From assembly GCF_001648155.1 (NCBI RefSeq), contig NZ_CP015199.1:434001-498000 (forward strand): a stretch of DNA of 64,000 bases, written 5' to 3'. How positions within the stretch are numbered: the stretch's first letter is position 1; each line of letters starts with the position of its first letter. This document shows positions 61,175 to 64,000 of this stretch, one piece after another. Source of the stretch: Chryseobacterium glaciei. GTDB taxonomy: Bacteria > Bacteroidota > Bacteroidia > Flavobacteriales > Weeksellaceae. The translations under genes and the position numbers were made by a program. The notes beneath the pieces were generated by a model, which made no database searches, was not told the DNA's origin, and worked only from the letters and a program-made list of their open reading frames with translations.

Positions 61175-62770
61175 ATGTCAGACTTAATCAAAGAAATAGA
61201 AAAAAGAAAAACTTTCGGGATTATCTCTCACCCCGATGCCGGAAAAACCACTCTTACGGAGAAGTTACTACTTTTCGGGGGTGCAATTCAGGAAGCGGGT
61301 GCAGTAAAATCCAACAAAATAAAAAAAGGAGCTACCTCCGACTTTATGGAAATTGAAAGACAGAGAGGGATCTCTGTGGCAACTTCCGTATTGGCTTTTG
61401 AATATAAAGGTCACAAAATCAATATTCTTGACACACCTGGTCACAAAGACTTTGCAGAAGACACTTACAGAACGTTAACCGCCGTTGACTCTGTAATCGT
61501 TGTAATTGACGTTGCAAAAGGGGTCGAGGAACAAACTGAAAAATTGGTTCAGGTTTGTAGAATGAGAAACATCCCGATGTTGGTTTTCATCAATAAATTA
61601 GACCGTGAAGGTAAAGATGCCTTCGATCTATTGGATGAGGTTGAGCAAAAATTAGGATTAAGAGTTGTTCCTCTTTCTCTTCCGATTGGGATGGGAGCTG
61701 ATTTTCAGGGAATTTACAATATCTGGGAAAACAATATTCAGTTATTCTTAGAAGAGAAAAAGCAGAGAGTTGGTGAAGCAATTAAATTTGATGACATCAA
61801 TGATCCTACGATTGATGAAGTTATCGGTGATAAAGCAGCAAAAAATTTACGCGAAGAACTTGATTTAGTACAGTCTGTTTACCCTCCATTTAGTCGTGAC
61901 GAATACATGAATGGCGATCTTCAGCCGGTTTTCTTTGGTTCTGCTTTAAATAATTTTGGTGTTCGTGAATTATTGGATGCTTTCATCGAAATTGCTCCAA
62001 TGCCACAGCCAAAAGAAAGTGATACCCGTATCGTAAAGCCCGAGGAAACTACATTTACAGGATTTGTTTTCAAGATTCACGCGAATATGGATCCGAAACA
62101 CAGAGACCGTTTGGCTTTCGTGAAAATTGTTTCAGGAGTGTTTAAAAGAAACGAAAATTATTTATTGGTAAGAGAAAATAAAAAGATGAAGTTTTCTTCG
62201 CCAAATGCCTTTTTTGCTGATAAAAAAGAAGTTGTAGACGAAAGTTTCCCTGGAGATATTGTTGGTCTTCACGATACCGGAAGTTTCAGAATTGGAGATA
62301 CTTTAACGGGAGGTGAAAAACTGAGCTTTAAAGGAATTCCAAACTTCTCTCCGGAACATTTCCGTTATATTAACAACAGTGATCCGTTAAAAGCGAAGCA
62401 ATTGGCTAAAGGTATCGACCAGTTAATGGATGAAGGTGTTGCTCAGCTATTTACGCTTGAAATGAACAACAGAAAGATCATCGGAACGGTTGGAGCACTT
62501 CAATATGAAGTTATTCAATATCGTTTGGAGCATGAATATGGTGCAAAATGTACGTACGAACCACTTTCCATGCATAAAGCTTGCTGGGTTGAGGCTGATG
62601 AGAAATCAGACGAATTCAAAGAATTTGCAAGATTAAAACAAAGATACTTAGCGAGAGATAAGTATAACCAATTGGTATTTTTGGCAGATTCATCTTTCAC
62701 GATTCACATGACGCAGGAGAAATTCCCGAATGTGAAACTGCATTTTATTAGTGAATTTAAACAAGACTAA
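61175..62770 (+). CDS. prfC: Peptide chain release factor 3
   Basis: 531 residues, a translational GTPase that recycles RF1 and RF2. GTPase motifs: G1 SHPDAGKTT near 18-26, G2/switch I QRGISVATSV near 66-75, G3 DTPGH near 88 and G4 NKLD near 143. The length and order match RF3, including FVFKIHANMDPKHRDRLAF near 292. It has its own -7-like box (GATTTTTGC) about 20 nt upstream and a terminator behind it. Confidence 0.97.
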   Translation: MSDLIKEIEKRKTFGIISHPDAGKTTLTEKLLLFGGAIQEAGAVKSNKIKKGATSDFMEIERQRGISVATSVLAFEYKGHKINILDTPGHKDFAEDTYRTLTAVDSVIVVIDVAKGVEEQTEKLVQVCRMRNIPMLVFINKLDREGKDAFDLLDEVEQKLGLRVVPLSLPIGMGADFQGIYNIWENNIQLFLEEKKQRVGEAIKFDDINDPTIDEVIGDKAAKNLREELDLVQSVYPPFSRDEYMNGDLQPVFFGSALNNFGVRELLDAFIEIAPMPQPKESDTRIVKPEETTFTGFVFKIHANMDPKHRDRLAFVKIVSGVFKRNENYLLVRENKKMKFSSPNAFFADKKEVVDESFPGDIVGLHDTGSFRIGDTLTGGEKLSFKGIPNFSPEHFRYINNSDPLKAKQLAKGIDQLMDEGVAQLFTLEMNNRKIIGTVGALQYEVIQYRLEHEYGAKCTYEPLSMHKACWVEADEKSDEFKEFARLKQRYLARDKYNQLVFLADSSFTIHMTQEKFPNVKLHFISEFKQD

Positions 62771-62794
62771 TCAGTCATTAAATATAAAATATAG

Positions 62795-62824
62795 AATCCG
62801 TGAAAATTTTTCGCGGATTTTTGT
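62795..62824 (+). terminator. prfC terminator
   Basis: AATCCG and GAA pair with TTC and CGGATT with one mismatch, followed by TTTTTG. Confidence 0.85.
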
Positions 62825-62999
62825 TTCTTATAAAAAATTAATTTGATTAAATCAAAAAAAAATCTTTGTAAAACTTTTGTAAAACAAAAATAAATCACTG
62901 ATTTCTAAAAACTTATAAATTTACCAACACAATACACTCCTTTTACAAGCGCTACAAGAACTTCACCGCTAATTTTACTTCATCAAAAAAATTAATGTT

Positions 63000-63938
63000 A
63001 TGAAAAAGTTCATCTTACTGGTTGCTGTATCAAGCACTTTCATTATGTGTAAAAAAGGAGAAGCTTCACAATCTCAATTTGAAAAAGCGGTAAACACTGC
63101 AGATAGCGCGGCAACGGTTGCGTCTGAAACTATTAATTCTGTTAATAATTCGGCCAACGCAGTTTTAGATTCTGCCAATGTTAAAATAAAAGAATTTGAG
63201 GACACCAAAAACGGAGTAAAAGAAAAGATTGAAGCTACTTCAAAAATGGTAGATTCTTTATCTGATAAAATTACTTCCACAAAACTGGAATCAAAAATAG
63301 AAAAGAAAGACTCTTTAAATAAAAAATCAGAAAAAATTGTGGTAAATGTTCCTGCTCCAAAAATAATTAAGGAAACAAAAATCATCTATAAAGACAAACC
63401 AAAAAGCGAAAATTATGAACTGAATGTTCCTAAAAACAAAATGGTAAAAACAGGAACTTTGGAACTTACCGTAAATGATGCCGAAACGGCAAAAGAAATC
63501 ATAAAAGAAGAAGTTAAAAAATATGATGGTTTTATAAGAAGTGAAAACATTTCATTAAATAACAACGAAAATAAAACAGCCTACATCAAAGTAAAAGTTC
63601 CGATTCAAAAGTTTGAATATTTGATGGATGAATTAAGCAACAATAACATCGGAAAAGTTGAAAATAAATCAATTGAAGTTTCAGGACAGGATTTTGCTCA
63701 AAACACGATGTGCGAACTAGACATTACACTTTACGGCAGCGAAGATGCTTACATTAAAGGTGAAGACACAGAATCTTTCGGAGGAAAATCTCTAGCTGCA
63801 ATATCATCCGGCTGGAATGTCATCACCTCTATTTTCCTATTCATTCTTCCTCTATGGCCAATACTTTTGATCGCAGGAATTGGATATTATTTTTATAAAA
63901 AGAAAAACAAAAATCTCCCAAATAACGATTCTAACTAA
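63000..63938 (+). CDS. DUF4349 lipoprotein with coiled coil and C-terminal membrane anchor
   Basis: 312 residues. A lipoprotein signal ends at FIMC with Cys17 as the lipid site. A long helical, Lys/Glu/Ser-rich stretch (about 25-130) suggests a coiled coil, then the DUF4349 domain (about 145-250) with KMVKTGTLELTVNDAE and YIKVKVPIQKFEYLMDEL. A C-terminal membrane span (FLFILPLWPILLIAGIGYYFY) is followed by a short basic tail. The protein therefore has a lipid anchor at one end and a membrane span at the other, as is usual for this family, whose function is not known. It ends near the right edge with a terminator. Confidence 0.85.
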   Translation: MKKFILLVAVSSTFIMCKKGEASQSQFEKAVNTADSAATVASETINSVNNSANAVLDSANVKIKEFEDTKNGVKEKIEATSKMVDSLSDKITSTKLESKIEKKDSLNKKSEKIVVNVPAPKIIKETKIIYKDKPKSENYELNVPKNKMVKTGTLELTVNDAETAKEIIKEEVKKYDGFIRSENISLNNNENKTAYIKVKVPIQKFEYLMDELSNNNIGKVENKSIEVSGQDFAQNTMCELDITLYGSEDAYIKGEDTESFGGKSLAAISSGWNVITSIFLFILPLWPILLIAGIGYYFYKKKNKNLPNNDSN

Positions 63939-63946
63939 ATTATTAC

Positions 63947-63975
63947 AATCCATCCTCGTGATGGATTTTTATTTT
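63947..63975 (+). terminator. Terminator after the DUF4349 gene
   Basis: AATCCATC pairs with GATGGATT, followed by TTTATTTT. Confidence 0.85.
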
Positions 63976-64000
63976 AATAATATTTTAATGAAAACTATAC

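Overview
The window is AT-rich, densely coded bacterial chromosome. It most likely comes from the Bacteroidota class Flavobacteriia, and from Weeksellaceae such as Chryseobacterium or a close relative. The support is: several secreted proteins end in type IX secretion (T9SS) sorting domains of both type A and type B; promoters read TTTG, about 20 nt, TAnnTTTG; and Bacteroidota-restricted families are present (choice-of-anchor L proteins, DUF3098, DUF4197, DUF3667, a Flavobacterium-type glycosylasparaginase). The genus is inferred from protein resemblance and was not tested. No rRNA, tRNA, CRISPR array, insertion sequence or prophage was recognised.

Layout. 1-4.9 kb: the N-terminal part of a D-Ala-D-Ala carboxypeptidase (runs off the left edge), priA and an AEC permease. 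5.1-12.4 kb: a minus-strand run with a GH2 beta-mannosidase, a GxxExxY protein, CutC, glycosylasparaginase and a GH20 hexosaminidase. Its three enzymes match the last three steps of dismantling an N-glycan core. 12.5-19.6 kb: DUF4197 protein, a small orphan, the two halves of a 3-oxoacid CoA-transferase split by an ABC exporter on the other strand, a DoxX protein, a LuxR-type regulator and a DUF3667 membrane protein. 19.7-31.3 kb: a T9SS-exported phosphoesterase, rplS, an alpha/beta hydrolase, a DUF418 protein, an EamA transporter, a T9SS-exported M36 protease and a T9SS-exported VWA-like protein. 31.4-40.7 kb: rpsA, an Ntn amidohydrolase, a DEAD-box helicase, an SMP-30-like lipoprotein, ccoG, and AraC and MerR regulators. 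40.8-46.8 kb: a multi-HhH protein, then ftsX-DUF3098-uppP-truB-rluF on the minus strand, with rsmA divergent. 46.8-55.4 kb: three tandem paralogues carrying a choice-of-anchor L domain and a type B sorting domain. 55.6-64 kb: a coiled-coil membrane protein, a TIGR02757 protein, rnz, rdgB, a CPBP protease, an MFS transporter, prfC and a DUF4349 lipoprotein.

Most genes are housekeeping. The more unusual material is of four kinds: the N-glycan-core set with CutC inside it; a run of seven TTTAGGG heptamers directly against the cutC start codon; the three anchor-L paralogues with internal duplication; and many intergenic inverted repeats, including a three-copy interspersed element and two palindromes sharing the core GACTCCGCTCAG. 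Three housekeeping genes (priA, rsmA, rnz) have no ATG available and appear to start at TTG.
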